A stretch of 36,700 bases of DNA from Streptomyces albicerus (lineage in GTDB: Bacteria > Actinomycetota > Actinomycetes > Streptomycetales > Streptomycetaceae). Under the pieces are notes generated by a model. That model saw only the letters and a list, made by a program, of their open reading frames with translations. It had not been told where the DNA came from and made no database searches. Both the position numbers and the translations under genes were made by a program. Of the stretch, positions 1 to 9,183 are shown in pieces. Location of the stretch: contig NZ_VWMY01000091.1 in NCBI RefSeq assembly GCF_008905045.1, positions 1 to 36,700 of the forward strand, given 5' to 3'. The stretch's first letter is position 1. Every line of letters starts with the position of its first letter.

Positions 1-83
1 GCAGTTCCCCGCGCCCCTAAAAGAGCGGGGCGCTTGGGTCACCCGGGTGACCAGGGCGCCCCTTCAGGGGCGCGGGGAACTGC
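1..83. repeat. REP-like Streptomyces palindrome, possible terminator
   Basis: Bases 1-18 (GCAGTTCCCCGCGCCCCT) are the exact reverse complement of bases 66-83, giving an 18-bp stem. A second palindrome, GGTCACCCGGGTGACC, sits inside it near 36-51, and the arms can also form two smaller hairpins (11-33 and 56-73). Sequences of this type are, to my knowledge, scattered in intergenic positions in Streptomyces chromosomes. It lies just past the stop codon of the leftward GT-C gene, so it may terminate that transcript. The copy may continue beyond the left window edge. Confidence 0.75.
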
Positions 84-98
84 GCGACCAGCCCCCAC

Positions 99-1871
99 TC
101 ACCCGCACAATTCCCTCTCCGCCCGCACCGGATCATTCGGAAACCGGAACGACGTACGCTCCCACGCCCCGGTGACATTGCGCAGAAAGCGGGCCGCCGT
201 AAGCGGCCGACGCACCGCCGCGTTCAGCTCGGCGAGCGCACCGCAGCGCAGGGCGTGCCGGGCCGCGCCCACCTGGGCGGGGTCGGCGCCCGGCCCCGCC
301 CCCGGTACACCCCGGTCCGCGGCCAGCCACGCCGCCGGCAGATGTTTGTCGTGCCCGACCCGCCCGCCGTCGACCCGCTCGGAGTGCGCGGCCACCGGAT
401 AGGCCAGCCCGATCGGGTCGAGCGCGGCTCCGTGCAGGGGTACGACGGAGCCGTTGAGCCCCAACACCACATAACTGGCCGTCACGGACGGCGAGTTGGC
501 GGCCGCCCGCGCGTCCTTTCCGAACAGCAGCGCATGCGCCCCGACGCGATCCGCCGCCCGCACCTTCCGCGCGTACTCCAGGTGGTGCGGAGCTCCCACG
601 AAGGTGTGGTGCACCGGATGGGGATCCGCGTTGTGCCGCACGTACACCCCGCGCTCGTCCGCGATCCCCTCCGGCCCGATCTGTCCCCCGTACGGAACCC
701 GCAGCCACCCGGCGCACACCACCGCCCACACCCCGACACCGACCGCGGCCAGTACACCCACCCGCGTCACCGGCACCACGAAGACGGGCAGCAGCATCAG
801 CAGCAGTCCCGGCAGCAGCATCCGCCCGTGCATGAAGTCACCGCCGACCTTCACGACGTACACCCAGCACAACAGCCCGGCGACGACGGGCGCGAGCATG
901 GGGACGAGCCGCGCGACCCGACGCTCGCCAAGTCCCCCACCAAGTCCCCCACGTGTGGGCAGCACCGCCGCCGCCACGAACAGCGCGGGCACCCACAGCA
1001 GATAGGGATGCGCGAAGTCCCCGAGATACCCGAACCCCCGCCCCCACAGACTCTGCGAGGCCTCCTTCGTCACGGCGGGCAGCGGCACCAGATGCCCGTA
1101 GTACCCGGCCCGGAAGACCTCGTACGCGGCAGGCAGCGCGGCCGCGGCCCCCGCACCCGCGAGCGCGCCCCGCCACGACGGCCGTACGAGCAGCCACTGC
1201 GCGCCGAGAAAGACAACCGTCACGAGCCCCAAGTCGGGCCGCACCAGCGGCCCGAGCCCGATGACCACCGAGGTCACGAGCGCCCCCGGCCGTGCGATCA
1301 GCGCCAGCCAGGCCCCCGCGATCCAGCACGTGGCGAGCCCCGTCTCCAGCCCCGAGGTGGCGAAGTCCCACACGGGCGGCAGCCCGAGCAGCATCAGCGA
1401 CCCGAGCGGCACGGCAGCCACCCGCCCGCCGCCACCCGCACGCAGCGCCCCGATCCCCGCGAGCGCGAACCCCACGGCGGTCAGCAGCAGCCCCCCGAAC
1501 ACCGCCGCCAACGCCGGGTCCACCCCCGCCGCCCCGGCCCCCACGAGCAGCCACTGCCACAGGGTCCCGGTCGACGACTCGACCCGCTCACCCGCGTTGA
1601 ACACGGGCCCGTTCCCCGCCAGCACCTGCCGCACGGTCCGTACGTAGATGTAGGCGTCGTCGGACATCCACCGCCGCTGAAACCCGGCGTACGCCACGAC
1701 GAGCGCGGGCCCGAGCCACACCACGACGCGCGCCACAGCCGCCCACCCGGCACCCGTCCCGGGCCCGGGCAGCAGCGACACGGCGGACGGAACCGAGGGC
1801 GGACGGCTCTTCCGGTACGGCTTCAGATACGCGGGATACGAGGGATACGCGGGCGAGTGCGTCGACGTCAT
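99..1871 (-). CDS. GT-C family polyprenol-dependent membrane glycosyltransferase
   Basis: A predicted integral membrane protein of 590 residues with about ten hydrophobic segments. Early in the chain, between the first two membrane segments, is the acidic motif SDDAYIYVR, followed by ERVESSTGTLWQ. This layout is the mark of GT-C glycosyltransferases, which take sugars from polyprenyl-phosphate donors on the outer face of the membrane (related to AftB-type arabinofuranosyl- and mannosyltransferases). I chose the ATG at 1871; the frame stays open to a TTG at 1895 that adds eight residues without a better ribosome binding site. Sugar and acceptor cannot be read from the sequence. The gene stands alone, with the palindrome at 1-83 behind it and the chorismate mutase gene upstream in the same direction. 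Its neighbours give no clear pathway. Confidence 0.8.
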   Translation of the reverse strand: MTSTHSPAYPSYPAYLKPYRKSRPPSVPSAVSLLPGPGTGAGWAAVARVVVWLGPALVVAYAGFQRRWMSDDAYIYVRTVRQVLAGNGPVFNAGERVESSTGTLWQWLLVGAGAAGVDPALAAVFGGLLLTAVGFALAGIGALRAGGGGRVAAVPLGSLMLLGLPPVWDFATSGLETGLATCWIAGAWLALIARPGALVTSVVIGLGPLVRPDLGLVTVVFLGAQWLLVRPSWRGALAGAGAAAALPAAYEVFRAGYYGHLVPLPAVTKEASQSLWGRGFGYLGDFAHPYLLWVPALFVAAAVLPTRGGLGGGLGERRVARLVPMLAPVVAGLLCWVYVVKVGGDFMHGRMLLPGLLLMLLPVFVVPVTRVGVLAAVGVGVWAVVCAGWLRVPYGGQIGPEGIADERGVYVRHNADPHPVHHTFVGAPHHLEYARKVRAADRVGAHALLFGKDARAAANSPSVTASYVVLGLNGSVVPLHGAALDPIGLAYPVAAHSERVDGGRVGHDKHLPAAWLAADRGVPGAGPGADPAQVGAARHALRCGALAELNAAVRRPLTAARFLRNVTGAWERTSFRFPNDPVRAERELCG

Positions 1872-1956
1872 GATCCGTTCATCGGCCCACGTCAAGCCGA
1901 GCTTGACGCTCGCACGGGGCCGAACGGGTGACCCCGGTGAGGAGTCTGACGTCGAG

Positions 1957-2586
1957 TCAGTCCGTGTCGCAGACCGACGGGAGGGCGCGCCCGAGCCCCT
2001 TCAGATGCAGTACGTCGAGCCGGTGCCCGTACGCGGACAGCGCGGCCGCGGCGTACAGGCGCGGCTCACAGGAGGCGTCGGCGCGTACCGGTGCCGTCGC
2101 CTGGAGCGCGGCCAGGAGCCGCGTGGTGATCAGGTCGAGCGCCGGGCGGACCTCCTTCGCGAGGTCGGGGCGTTCGGTGGGCCGCTCGTCGGGGTGAGCG
2201 TCCCAGCGCGCGTACAGGCCGCGCTGGACCAGCTTGTTGGCCTCGATCTGGTCGCGGAAGACGGCGGTCACCGAGTCGGGGTCGAGCCCGAGCCCGGCCG
2301 CACGCGCGGCGACGTCGTCCAGGATCTGCCGCTCGCGTGCGGGATCGTCGATGGGCAGGTCGGTGCCGTACTTGGCCGCCGCCACCTTGTCGGCCAGCAG
2401 CAGCCGCTCGGCGAACAACTCGGTCAGCGAGGTGAGCGCGGAGGCGGGGAGGGAGGCGGGGGCTGAGGCGGGGGCGGTGTGTGCCGCGGCCGGAGCCTGG
2501 GCGGAGGCGGGCGCCGTGCCGGAAACGGCAGCGGCGGCGACCACGGCGGCGGTGACCAAGACGGACCGGAGGCGGTGGGGGCGCAC
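1957..2586 (-). CDS. secreted AroQ-gamma type chorismate mutase
   Basis: Catalyses chorismate to prephenate; this class is exported. The GTG at 2586 is chosen because GAAGGGAA lies just upstream and the next 29 residues form a clean signal peptide (basic start, alanine/valine core, ending APASA). The mature part is all-helical and carries the AroQ signature: AERLLLADKVAAAKYG (active-site Arg and Lys), then DDPARERQILD, then FRDQIEANKLVQRGLY. Two cysteines near the C terminus (ASCEPRLY and PSVCDTD) may form a disulfide, as in the secreted Mycobacterium enzyme. Length (209 residues with signal) fits the gamma subclass. Secreted chorismate mutases have no settled role. About 260 bp separate it from the divergent acyl-CoA synthetase gene, and that gap must hold both promoters. 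Confidence 0.88.
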   Translation of the reverse strand: MRPHRLRSVLVTAAVVAAAAVSGTAPASAQAPAAAHTAPASAPASLPASALTSLTELFAERLLLADKVAAAKYGTDLPIDDPARERQILDDVAARAAGLGLDPDSVTAVFRDQIEANKLVQRGLYARWDAHPDERPTERPDLAKEVRPALDLITTRLLAALQATAPVRADASCEPRLYAAAALSAYGHRLDVLHLKGLGRALPSVCDTD

Positions 2587-2845
2587 GAGGTTCCCTTCGG
2601 AGCTTCGGGGCTTCGGGTGAGGTCGGTCGGCGCCGGACCGGCGTCCCGCGCCGTGCAGCAACGTATCGACGACGAGCGCGGCCAGTGCGTCCGGGGCCTG
2701 AACTTTGCGAAGGAACGGGTCGCTGCCTGGGGCCCGCCCGGCGAAGCGAAAATCCCCAAGCCGGTTGAAAATCCCCTACGCATGAGTAAGTTGACCCGGA
2801 AGTAAGTACGCGCCACCTCAACGCGAGCCGCTTCCGGGAGCCGTC

Positions 2846-4765
2846 ATGGGCGTACGCAAGGACCTGAAACAGGCGAAGAAGCGCACCGATCTGGCGGACC
2901 GCGCCACGGTCGAGATCACCAAGGACCACCACGGTGCCGTCCGCGAGGCACGCATGCCCGCACTCGCCCCGAAGGCCGCCACCGGCAGCATCGCCGATCT
3001 CCCCTTCACCAACGCGGCCGAGGCCCCCGACGCCGTGGTCCTCCGCCGCAAGGAGCACGGCGCCTGGCAGCCGGTGACCGCGGCCGCCTTCGCCCGCGAA
3101 GTCACCGCCGTCGCCAAGGGGTTGATAGCGGCGGGCCTCGAACAGGGCGGCCGCGTCGCGGTCATGTCCCGTACGCGCTACGAGTGGACACTCCTCGACT
3201 TCGCGATCTGGGCGGCCGGCGGCCGTACCGTCCCGGTCTACGCCACGTCCTCGCCCGAGCAGATCGAGTGGATCGTCCGCGACTCGGCCACCCGGTTCGT
3301 CGTCGTGGAGACCGCCGAGAACGCGGCGGCCGTCGCGACCGGCACGGCCGACCACCCCGAACCCCCGCGCGTATGGCAGTTGGACGACGGAGCCGTCTCC
3401 GAACTCACCGCCCAGGGCCGCGACATCCCCGACGACGACGTCACCAAGCGCCGCGCCGCCCTGACCGCCGACACCGTCGCGACGATCTGCTACACCTCCG
3501 GCACCACCGGCCGGCCCAAGGGCTGCGTCCTCACCCACGGCAACCTGCACGCCGAGGCCGCGAACACCGTCGAGCTCCTGCACCCCATCTTCAAAGAGAT
3601 CACGGGCCAGATCGCCTCGACCCTCCTCTTCCTGCCCCTCGCCCACATCCTGGGCCGCACCATCCAGATCGCCTGCCTGATGGCCCGTATCGAGCTGGGC
3701 CACTTTCCGAGCATCAAGCCCGAGGAACTGCGCCCGGCGCTACGGGAGTTCAGGCCCACCTTCCTGGTCGGCGTCCCGTACCTCTTCGAGAAGATCCACG
3801 GCACCGGACGGGCCACCGCCGAACGGATCGGACGCGGGGCCTCCTTCGACCGCGCGCACCGCATCGGCGTCCGCTTCGGCGAGGCGCACCTCGACAAGTT
3901 CCTCGGCCGCGGCAAGGGCCCCGGCCCCGGCCTGTACGCCGCCTGGGCCCTGTACGACCTGCTGGTCTACCGCCGCATCCGCAAGGAACTCGGCGGCCGC
4001 ACGCGCTACGCCATCAGCGGCGGCTCCCCGCTCGACCGCGACCTCAACCTCTTCTTCTACGCCGCCGGAATCATCGTCTACGAGGGCTACGGCCTGACCG
4101 AGACCACCGCCGCCGCGACGATCGTCCCGCCGCTGCGCCCCCGCCCCGGCACGGTCGGCCTCCCCGTCCCCGGCACGGCGATCCGCATCGCCGACGACGG
4201 CGAGGTCCTCATCAAGGGCGGCATCGTCTTCGGCGCGTACTGGAACAACCCGGAAGCCACCGACGCCGCCCTGACCGACGACTGGTTCGCCACCGGCGAC
4301 CTGGGCGCCCTCGACGAGGACGGCTACCTCACCATCACCGGCCGCAAGAAGGACATCCTCGTCACCTCCGGCGGCAAAAACGTCTCTCCGGCCGTCCTGG
4401 AGGACCGTCTCCGCAGCCGTCCCCCGGTCGGCCAGTGCCTCGTCGTCGGGGACAAACGCCCCTACGTCGCCGCCCTGATCACCCTGGACCGGGAGGACAT
4501 CACCCACTGGCTGTACGTGCGCGGGATGCCCGCGGACACCCCGCTGTCCGAGCTCGTCCGCGACCCGCGTATGCGCGACGACGTCCAGAAGGTCGTCGAC
4601 TACGCGAACCAGGCCGTCTCCCGGGCCGAGTCGATCCGTGCCTTCACGCTGGTCGAGGGGGAGTTCACCGAGGAGAACGGACTGCTGACCCCGTCCCTCA
4701 AGGTCAAACGGCATGCGGCGCTGACGGCGTACGCGAAGGAGATCGAGGAGCTGTACGGCGGCTGA
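2846..4765 (+). CDS. long-chain fatty acid-CoA ligase (AMP-dependent synthetase, FadD15-like)
   Basis: Activates fatty acids to acyl-CoA by way of an acyl-adenylate, probably at the inner face of the membrane. The 639-residue protein has the ANL-family motifs in order: P-loop TSGTTGRPKG at residues 217-226, GYGLTET around 410, the ATP-binding TGDLG around 480, and the hinge GRKKDILVTSGGKNVSP in the C-terminal lid. The tail ends in LTPSLKVKR, with the catalytic lysine region usual for this group. Length and the N-terminal SIADLPF region match the bacterial FACL/FadD15 group rather than short acetyl-CoA synthetases. GGGAG seven bases before the ATG supports this start. It is a single gene, followed after 122 bp by the GH26-like gene on the same strand. 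The exact chain-length preference is not visible. Confidence 0.92.
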   Translation: MGVRKDLKQAKKRTDLADRATVEITKDHHGAVREARMPALAPKAATGSIADLPFTNAAEAPDAVVLRRKEHGAWQPVTAAAFAREVTAVAKGLIAAGLEQGGRVAVMSRTRYEWTLLDFAIWAAGGRTVPVYATSSPEQIEWIVRDSATRFVVVETAENAAAVATGTADHPEPPRVWQLDDGAVSELTAQGRDIPDDDVTKRRAALTADTVATICYTSGTTGRPKGCVLTHGNLHAEAANTVELLHPIFKEITGQIASTLLFLPLAHILGRTIQIACLMARIELGHFPSIKPEELRPALREFRPTFLVGVPYLFEKIHGTGRATAERIGRGASFDRAHRIGVRFGEAHLDKFLGRGKGPGPGLYAAWALYDLLVYRRIRKELGGRTRYAISGGSPLDRDLNLFFYAAGIIVYEGYGLTETTAAATIVPPLRPRPGTVGLPVPGTAIRIADDGEVLIKGGIVFGAYWNNPEATDAALTDDWFATGDLGALDEDGYLTITGRKKDILVTSGGKNVSPAVLEDRLRSRPPVGQCLVVGDKRPYVAALITLDREDITHWLYVRGMPADTPLSELVRDPRMRDDVQKVVDYANQAVSRAESIRAFTLVEGEFTEENGLLTPSLKVKRHAALTAYAKEIEELYGG

Positions 4766-4887
4766 AGACCCGTCTGCGGTCACTCGTGCGGGCGACCCAC
4801 GCCGAGCCTTCTGACTCTTTTGGTGCAATTAGGCGTATATGTGAGTATGCGTCACTCTGCCTGAGGAGCTGCACCTAAGGAGGATGG

Positions 4888-6276
4888 ATGGCCCCTGAGC
4901 GCCGCCGGTCCGCCCTCAGACGACTGGCGATCATCACCGCCGGAGTGGTCGTGTCAGCGGCATTCGTTCCCGGCCCGGCCCTCCTGGCCGACGCCGAACT
5001 CCACCCCGACCTGCGGCGCTCCGCGCCCGTGACGGACTCGGCGACGCAGGACGGGCGCCCGGCGGCGCCGCCCGCCGGACCCGGCTCGTCCCCGCCGCCC
5101 ACGGACGCGGCGCACTCGCCCCCGGGAAAGTATGAGCGCTGGCCCGCGTTCGGCGCGTACCTCCACTACGGACCCGCGGGGGTGGAGCGCATGAAGGAGT
5201 TCAGCAGATGGCTGGGCGGCGCCGAACTGCGCGTGGGGCACACGTATCTGCCGGGGGACCTGTGGAGCAACATCGAGGGCGCACACGGCTTCCTCGACAG
5301 CTGGGCCGAGTGGCGGAAGGCCAAGGACGACCGGCTGCTCGTGCTCAACGTTCCGATGATGGAACGCAACGAGGAGGGCGTCCCCGACCCGGTCGTCAGA
5401 CATCTGCTGCGGCAGGCCGCGGACGGCGAGTTCGACCACCACTTCCGGACGCTGGCCCGGCGGCTGGTCGACCTGGGCGCGACGGACACGGTCCTCGTGC
5501 TCGGCTGGGAGATGAACGGCGAGACGTACACCCATCGCTGCGGCCCCGACCCGGAGAGCTGGAAGCAGTACTGGAGGCGCATCGTCAACGTCATGCGCTC
5601 GGTTCCCGGGCAGAAGTTCAAGTTCGACTTCGCCCCGAACCGGGGCAGGGACGCCATTCCGTGGCCGGAGTGCTATCCCGGTGACGACGTCGTCGACATC
5701 GTCGGCATGGACTCGTACGACCAGCCGCACGGAATCTCCTTCGACCAGCAGGTGTCGGAACCCTACGGCCTGCAGTACCACGTGGACTTCGCACGGGAGC
5801 ACGGCAAGCCGTTCTCGTATCCCGAGTGGGGTCTGTTCCGCAACGGCGACAGCCTCAGATACATGCTGCGCATGCTCGCGTGGATGGACCAGCACAAGCC
5901 GCTCTACAACACGATCACCGACTACTGCCCGCACGGCGTGTGGCTGTGTTCCACCAATGCCCGGGCCTCCGCCCTGTATCGCGTGCTGCTGTCCCACCAC
6001 CTCACGCCGCAGCCGAGACCACCGGGCCTGATCCCCCTTCCGCCCGCGCCCACGGCTCCGGTCAAGCCGCACCCGACACCGGTGCCGACGCCGGTTCCGG
6101 TGCCCGTGCCCCTGCCGACCCCGAACCCGACCCCGAACCCGACACCCGTACCGACACCGGTGCCGACGCCCTCCAAGCTGCCCAACTGCACGCCGCTGGA
6201 CCTCGCGAAATGGCTGGAGCAGCTGATCGGCGGCAAGCTCGCCGCCTGCCTCCAGTGGGCGGAGCGCTACCGGTGA
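4888..6276 (+). CDS. secreted GH26-like glycoside hydrolase with proline-rich tail
   Basis: Probably an exported endo-acting hydrolase of the (beta/alpha)8 clan, near family GH26 (mannanase-like). Residues 1-35 form a signal peptide (RRSALRRLAIITAGVVVSAAF). The catalytic region runs from about 80 to 370 and carries a probable acid/base glutamate at E208 (GWEMNGE) and nucleophile at E313 (YPEWG), the spacing expected in GH26. Residues about 394-428 are a PTPVP/NPTP-type repeat, likely a cell-wall-spanning or flexible linker, ending in a 34-residue domain with two cysteines. The Shine-Dalgarno TAAGGAGG at 4876-4883 is strong but only four bases from the ATG. The last ten bases overlap the convergent acyltransferase gene of the exopolysaccharide operon, hinting that the substrate could be that polymer. 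The exact substrate is inference. Confidence 0.8.
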   Translation: MAPERRRSALRRLAIITAGVVVSAAFVPGPALLADAELHPDLRRSAPVTDSATQDGRPAAPPAGPGSSPPPTDAAHSPPGKYERWPAFGAYLHYGPAGVERMKEFSRWLGGAELRVGHTYLPGDLWSNIEGAHGFLDSWAEWRKAKDDRLLVLNVPMMERNEEGVPDPVVRHLLRQAADGEFDHHFRTLARRLVDLGATDTVLVLGWEMNGETYTHRCGPDPESWKQYWRRIVNVMRSVPGQKFKFDFAPNRGRDAIPWPECYPGDDVVDIVGMDSYDQPHGISFDQQVSEPYGLQYHVDFAREHGKPFSYPEWGLFRNGDSLRYMLRMLAWMDQHKPLYNTITDYCPHGVWLCSTNARASALYRVLLSHHLTPQPRPPGLIPLPPAPTAPVKPHPTPVPTPVPVPVPLPTPNPTPNPTPVPTPVPTPSKLPNCTPLDLAKWLEQLIGGKLAACLQWAERYR

Positions 6277-7379
6277 TCCGGCGGACCGGGCTCCCCGCGC
6301 AGGATCTTCTTGGCCCGGCGCCGCGCCGCGGTGTCGCAGACGGCGGCCGCCAGCAGCGGCACGGTACGCCGACGAGCCAGCAGGAAACGCTGGTTGACGA
6401 CCGTCTCGGGGCACCAGCGGTACTTGTACGGTTCGTCGCCGCGCAGCAGGCTCAGGACCCGGCGCTCGCCGCCGGCCGCGAGGTGCTGGCCGGACGCGCG
6501 CAGCAGCATCGTCGCCACGTCCACCTTGCGCTCCCGCAACCGCGGGTGGAAGCCGTACAGATACAGGCCCGCCAGCCCTCCCGACAGCAGATTCAGACTG
6601 GCCGCCACCACGGCGCCCTCGAACACGAACTCCGTCACCGCGGCCCCGCCGGACCGGGCCATCGGGACCACGGAGCGGACCAGGTGCTCCAGGAACCGCG
6701 GTCGCACGTGCTCCGGTGACACCGTCCTGTCCTGCCACTGGAGCCGGTGCAGTTCGAGGAGCCGGCGCAGCGCGGCCTCGGTCTCGTCGTGGCTCACGAC
6801 GTGCGACTCGACGCCGAGCCGGGCGAGCTGGTTCACCTTGTTGCGGACCCGCCGGGCGCGCGACGAGGGCAGCCGCCCGACCAGCTCGTCCATGGGTACG
6901 GCGGGCAACTCCAGGCACGCGGAGTCGCGCATCCGGTGCCGCGGGCCGCGCCAGCAGAGGTAGACCTGCTCCACCGCGCCGCCCGGCCGCACCTCGCGGA
7001 AGTCGATCAGGGCGCTGCGGGCCATGTCGGCCAGGGCGTCCGCCAGCGCCTGGGCGCCCTGCGCGGCCGCCGCCCTGTCGAGGAGCACATCGCAGAAGTC
7101 GGTGATGGCGCCGCCGACCGGCACCAGCGCCGGCAGCGGGTCGTGCACGCGCATCAGCGGTGCCGCCGCCACCAGTTCACCGCTCCTGCGGACCAGGACG
7201 AGCCGCAGCCTGCCGGGCGTGCCGTACGACAGCCACCACGAGTGGAGCCAGGCATGGCTCTGGAACGGTGTCACCGACGGGCAGGCCCGGTACAGGCGTT
7301 CCCACTCCCCGGCCAGCTCCGCGAACGCGCGCTCGTCGGTGCACACCTCCACCGACAGCGCGCGGTCGGACGCGGTCAT
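6267..7379 (-). CDS. CelD/BcsL-type GNAT acyltransferase of the EPS operon
   Basis: A 370-residue protein of the FemAB-like/CelD group (two GNAT folds), which moves acyl or amino-acyl groups onto polysaccharide or cell-wall precursors. Visible landmarks are FQSHAWLHSWW near residue 40, PVGGAITDFCDVLL near 90, SSRARRVRNKVNQL near 175, and in the second fold LYLYGFHPRLRERKVDVATML with RGDEPYKYRWCPE near the end. It has no signal peptide or clear membrane span, so it should act in the cytoplasm. It is the last gene of the leftward exopolysaccharide operon. Its ATG overlaps the preceding stop as ATGA at 7376-7379, implying translational coupling. Acetylation of a sugar in the repeat unit is the most natural role, but the transferred group is not determined by the sequence. 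Confidence 0.8.
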   Translation of the reverse strand: MTASDRALSVEVCTDERAFAELAGEWERLYRACPSVTPFQSHAWLHSWWLSYGTPGRLRLVLVRRSGELVAAAPLMRVHDPLPALVPVGGAITDFCDVLLDRAAAAQGAQALADALADMARSALIDFREVRPGGAVEQVYLCWRGPRHRMRDSACLELPAVPMDELVGRLPSSRARRVRNKVNQLARLGVESHVVSHDETEAALRRLLELHRLQWQDRTVSPEHVRPRFLEHLVRSVVPMARSGGAAVTEFVFEGAVVAASLNLLSGGLAGLYLYGFHPRLRERKVDVATMLLRASGQHLAAGGERRVLSLLRGDEPYKYRWCPETVVNQRFLLARRRTVPLLAAAVCDTAARRRAKKILRGEPGPPDHR

Positions 7380-8044
7380 CCGAGCGGCCCGCGGGCGTCG
7401 GCGGCGTGGGCCGGGCCGGGCACCGGTGCCCGGCCCGGGTCGTCGTCCGCCGCCCGCCGAGGCCGGGCCAGCAGCGCAAGGCCGCCCAGCAGACCTCCGG
7501 CGCTCGCACCCACGAGCGAGGTCAGCGCCGGGGACGCGGACGACGGCTCGGTGGGTTTCACGGCACGGGAGAGGCGCTCGAGCCTGATGCCGGTGTCCTT
7601 CTTGGTGTGGCCCGCCTGCGTGACGAGCGCTCGGGACACGGCGTTGGCGATGTCGACGGCCTGGCCGGGGCTCGACGAGGTCGCCGAGACCCCGACCATC
7701 GGCGCATCCGGCGAGGTCGCGACCTGCACGCTCTCGCGCAGCGTCGCGGCCGGCACTCCCGCCGCTACCTGCGCGTCCCCGAGCACCGCGAGCTGCGGGG
7801 CCACCCGGCCGTACGCCTGCGCGAAGCCGAGCGCGTCGGCGCAGTCGACGTCGGACCGGCCGGCCGCCACGGCGACGACGGAACTCGTCGCCGTGTACTG
7901 CGGCGGCTTAGCCAGTCCGTACGCGCCGCCGGCCGCGGCACCGAGCAGCGCGCCGGCCGGCAGCAGCCACCACGAGGGCAGCCGCTTCACACGAGCGCGC
8001 GTACGGCGCGGCACCCGGGCACGCTGAGCGGGGTTGTCGGTCAT
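7376..8044 (-). CDS. Wzz/YveK-like polysaccharide chain-length determinant
   Basis: A 222-residue membrane protein with a basic N terminus, a membrane span at about residues 27-48 (LLPAGALLGAAAGGAYGL), a periplasm-type middle region and a second span near residue 185 (LTSLVGASAGGLLGGLALLA) followed by a short cytoplasmic tail. PPQYTATSSVVAV after the first span is typical of Wzz-family proteins, which set polymer length together with polymerase and flippase. The tail carries no tyrosine-kinase domain and no such gene is in the cluster. The start is the ATG at 8044, which has GGAAGTGAG upstream and overlaps the previous stop as ATGA (8041-8044). A longer frame exists upstream but would overlap the GT4 gene by about 75 bp. 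Confidence 0.82.
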   Translation of the reverse strand: MTDNPAQRARVPRRTRARVKRLPSWWLLPAGALLGAAAGGAYGLAKPPQYTATSSVVAVAAGRSDVDCADALGFAQAYGRVAPQLAVLGDAQVAAGVPAATLRESVQVATSPDAPMVGVSATSSSPGQAVDIANAVSRALVTQAGHTKKDTGIRLERLSRAVKPTEPSSASPALTSLVGASAGGLLGGLALLARPRRAADDDPGRAPVPGPAHAADARGPLG

Positions 8045-9183
8045 GGAGAACTCACTTCCAGGGTCGAGCCGGACAGAGCGGCCGTGTACACATCCATCAA
8101 CTGCCGGGCGCTGCACGCGATGTCGTAGCGGTGCACGGCGTCCGGGGCGGTGCGCTCGCCCGGTCCCGCCGCCCGCAGCCGCAGCAGTTCCCGCGCGTAC
8201 GCCCCGGCGCCGCCGGTGACGCGCCGGGCACCGGGTGCCGCGTCCGACGGCAGGTCCTCGACGGCGGGGCAGCTCGCATAGAGCACGGGGAGCCCGGCCG
8301 CCAGCGCCTCCACCACGGTCAGGCCGAAGGCCTCCTCCGCCGACGGCGAGGCGAGCACGTCCATCGCGGACAGCAGGGCGACCAGGCCGGGTCCGCCGTC
8401 GCGGGGGTCCGGCAGATACGGCCGCTCACCCGTCAGCACCACCCGGTCCGCGACACCCAGCTCCCGGGCGGTGCGCCGCAGCGCCTCCTCCTCGGGCCCG
8501 CCGCCTACCAGCAGCAGCCGTACGTCGCCGGGGAGCCGCGGCAGCGCGCGTACGAGCAGGTCGAAGCGTTTGCCCGGGGCGAGGCGCCCCACCCCGCCGA
8601 CGACGTACGCGTCCTCGGGCAGCCCGTGGAACGCCCGGGCCTCCTTGCGGCGTACCTCGTCGAAGCGGAACCGGGGCGCGTCGATGCCGTTCGGGATGAC
8701 GCGGATGCGCGGCCCGGGCACGCCCCAGTGACGCAGCCGCTCGGCCACCGTCGGCGAGACGGCGACCGTGGCGTCGCCGAGGCGCTCGCCGGCCAGGTAC
8801 AGCGCGCGGACGCCCGCGGTCAGCGGCCGGCCCTCCAGCCGGGTGTCCCCGATCGAGTGCTCGGTGGCCACGACGGCCCGCACCCCTGCGAGACGCGCCG
8901 CGATCCGGCCGTAGAGGCAGGCCCGGTACAGATGGGTGTGCACGAGGTCGTAGCCGCCGGCCCGGATCAGCCGGGCGAGGCGTGGCAGCGCGCCGACGTC
9001 GCGGTTGCCGCCCATCCCGAGGTGGGTGACGCGGACGCCGTCGGCGGCCAGGCCCGCGGCGACCGGGCCGGGGTTGGTCAGGGCCACCACGTCGCACTGC
9101 GCGGGAAGATGACGCAGCAACAGGCGCAGCTGCTGTTCCGCTCCGCCGACGCCGAGGCCGGTGATGACATGCAGGGCCCTCAC
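8041..9183 (-). CDS. GT4-family glycosyltransferase
   Basis: A 380-residue cytoplasmic glycosyltransferase with the GT-B fold. The N-terminal domain opens HVITGLGVGGAEQQLRLLL, the glycine-rich acceptor-side loop of GT4 enzymes, and has HTHLYRACLYGR near residue 90. The C-terminal domain has VGRLAPGKRFDLLV and the nucleotide-sugar signature SPSAEEAFGLTVVEALAAG with two glutamates seven residues apart. The start is a GTG at 9183, set by the GTGA overlap with the previous stop (9180-9183) and by where GT4 similarity begins; the frame stays open far upstream but that stretch shadows the deacetylase gene. It should add one sugar to the lipid-linked repeat unit of the exopolysaccharide. Donor and linkage are unknown. 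Confidence 0.88.
   Translation of the reverse strand: MRALHVITGLGVGGAEQQLRLLLRHLPAQCDVVALTNPGPVAAGLAADGVRVTHLGMGGNRDVGALPRLARLIRAGGYDLVHTHLYRACLYGRIAARLAGVRAVVATEHSIGDTRLEGRPLTAGVRALYLAGERLGDATVAVSPTVAERLRHWGVPGPRIRVIPNGIDAPRFRFDEVRRKEARAFHGLPEDAYVVGGVGRLAPGKRFDLLVRALPRLPGDVRLLLVGGGPEEEALRRTARELGVADRVVLTGERPYLPDPRDGGPGLVALLSAMDVLASPSAEEAFGLTVVEALAAGLPVLYASCPAVEDLPSDAAPGARRVTGGAGAYARELLRLRAAGPGERTAPDAVHRYDIACSARQLMDVYTAALSGSTLEVSSP

Noticed and set aside
255..1931. A 558-codon open frame on the plus strand
   Set aside because: Antisense shadow of the GT-C membrane protein gene; low-complexity Pro/Arg/His product.
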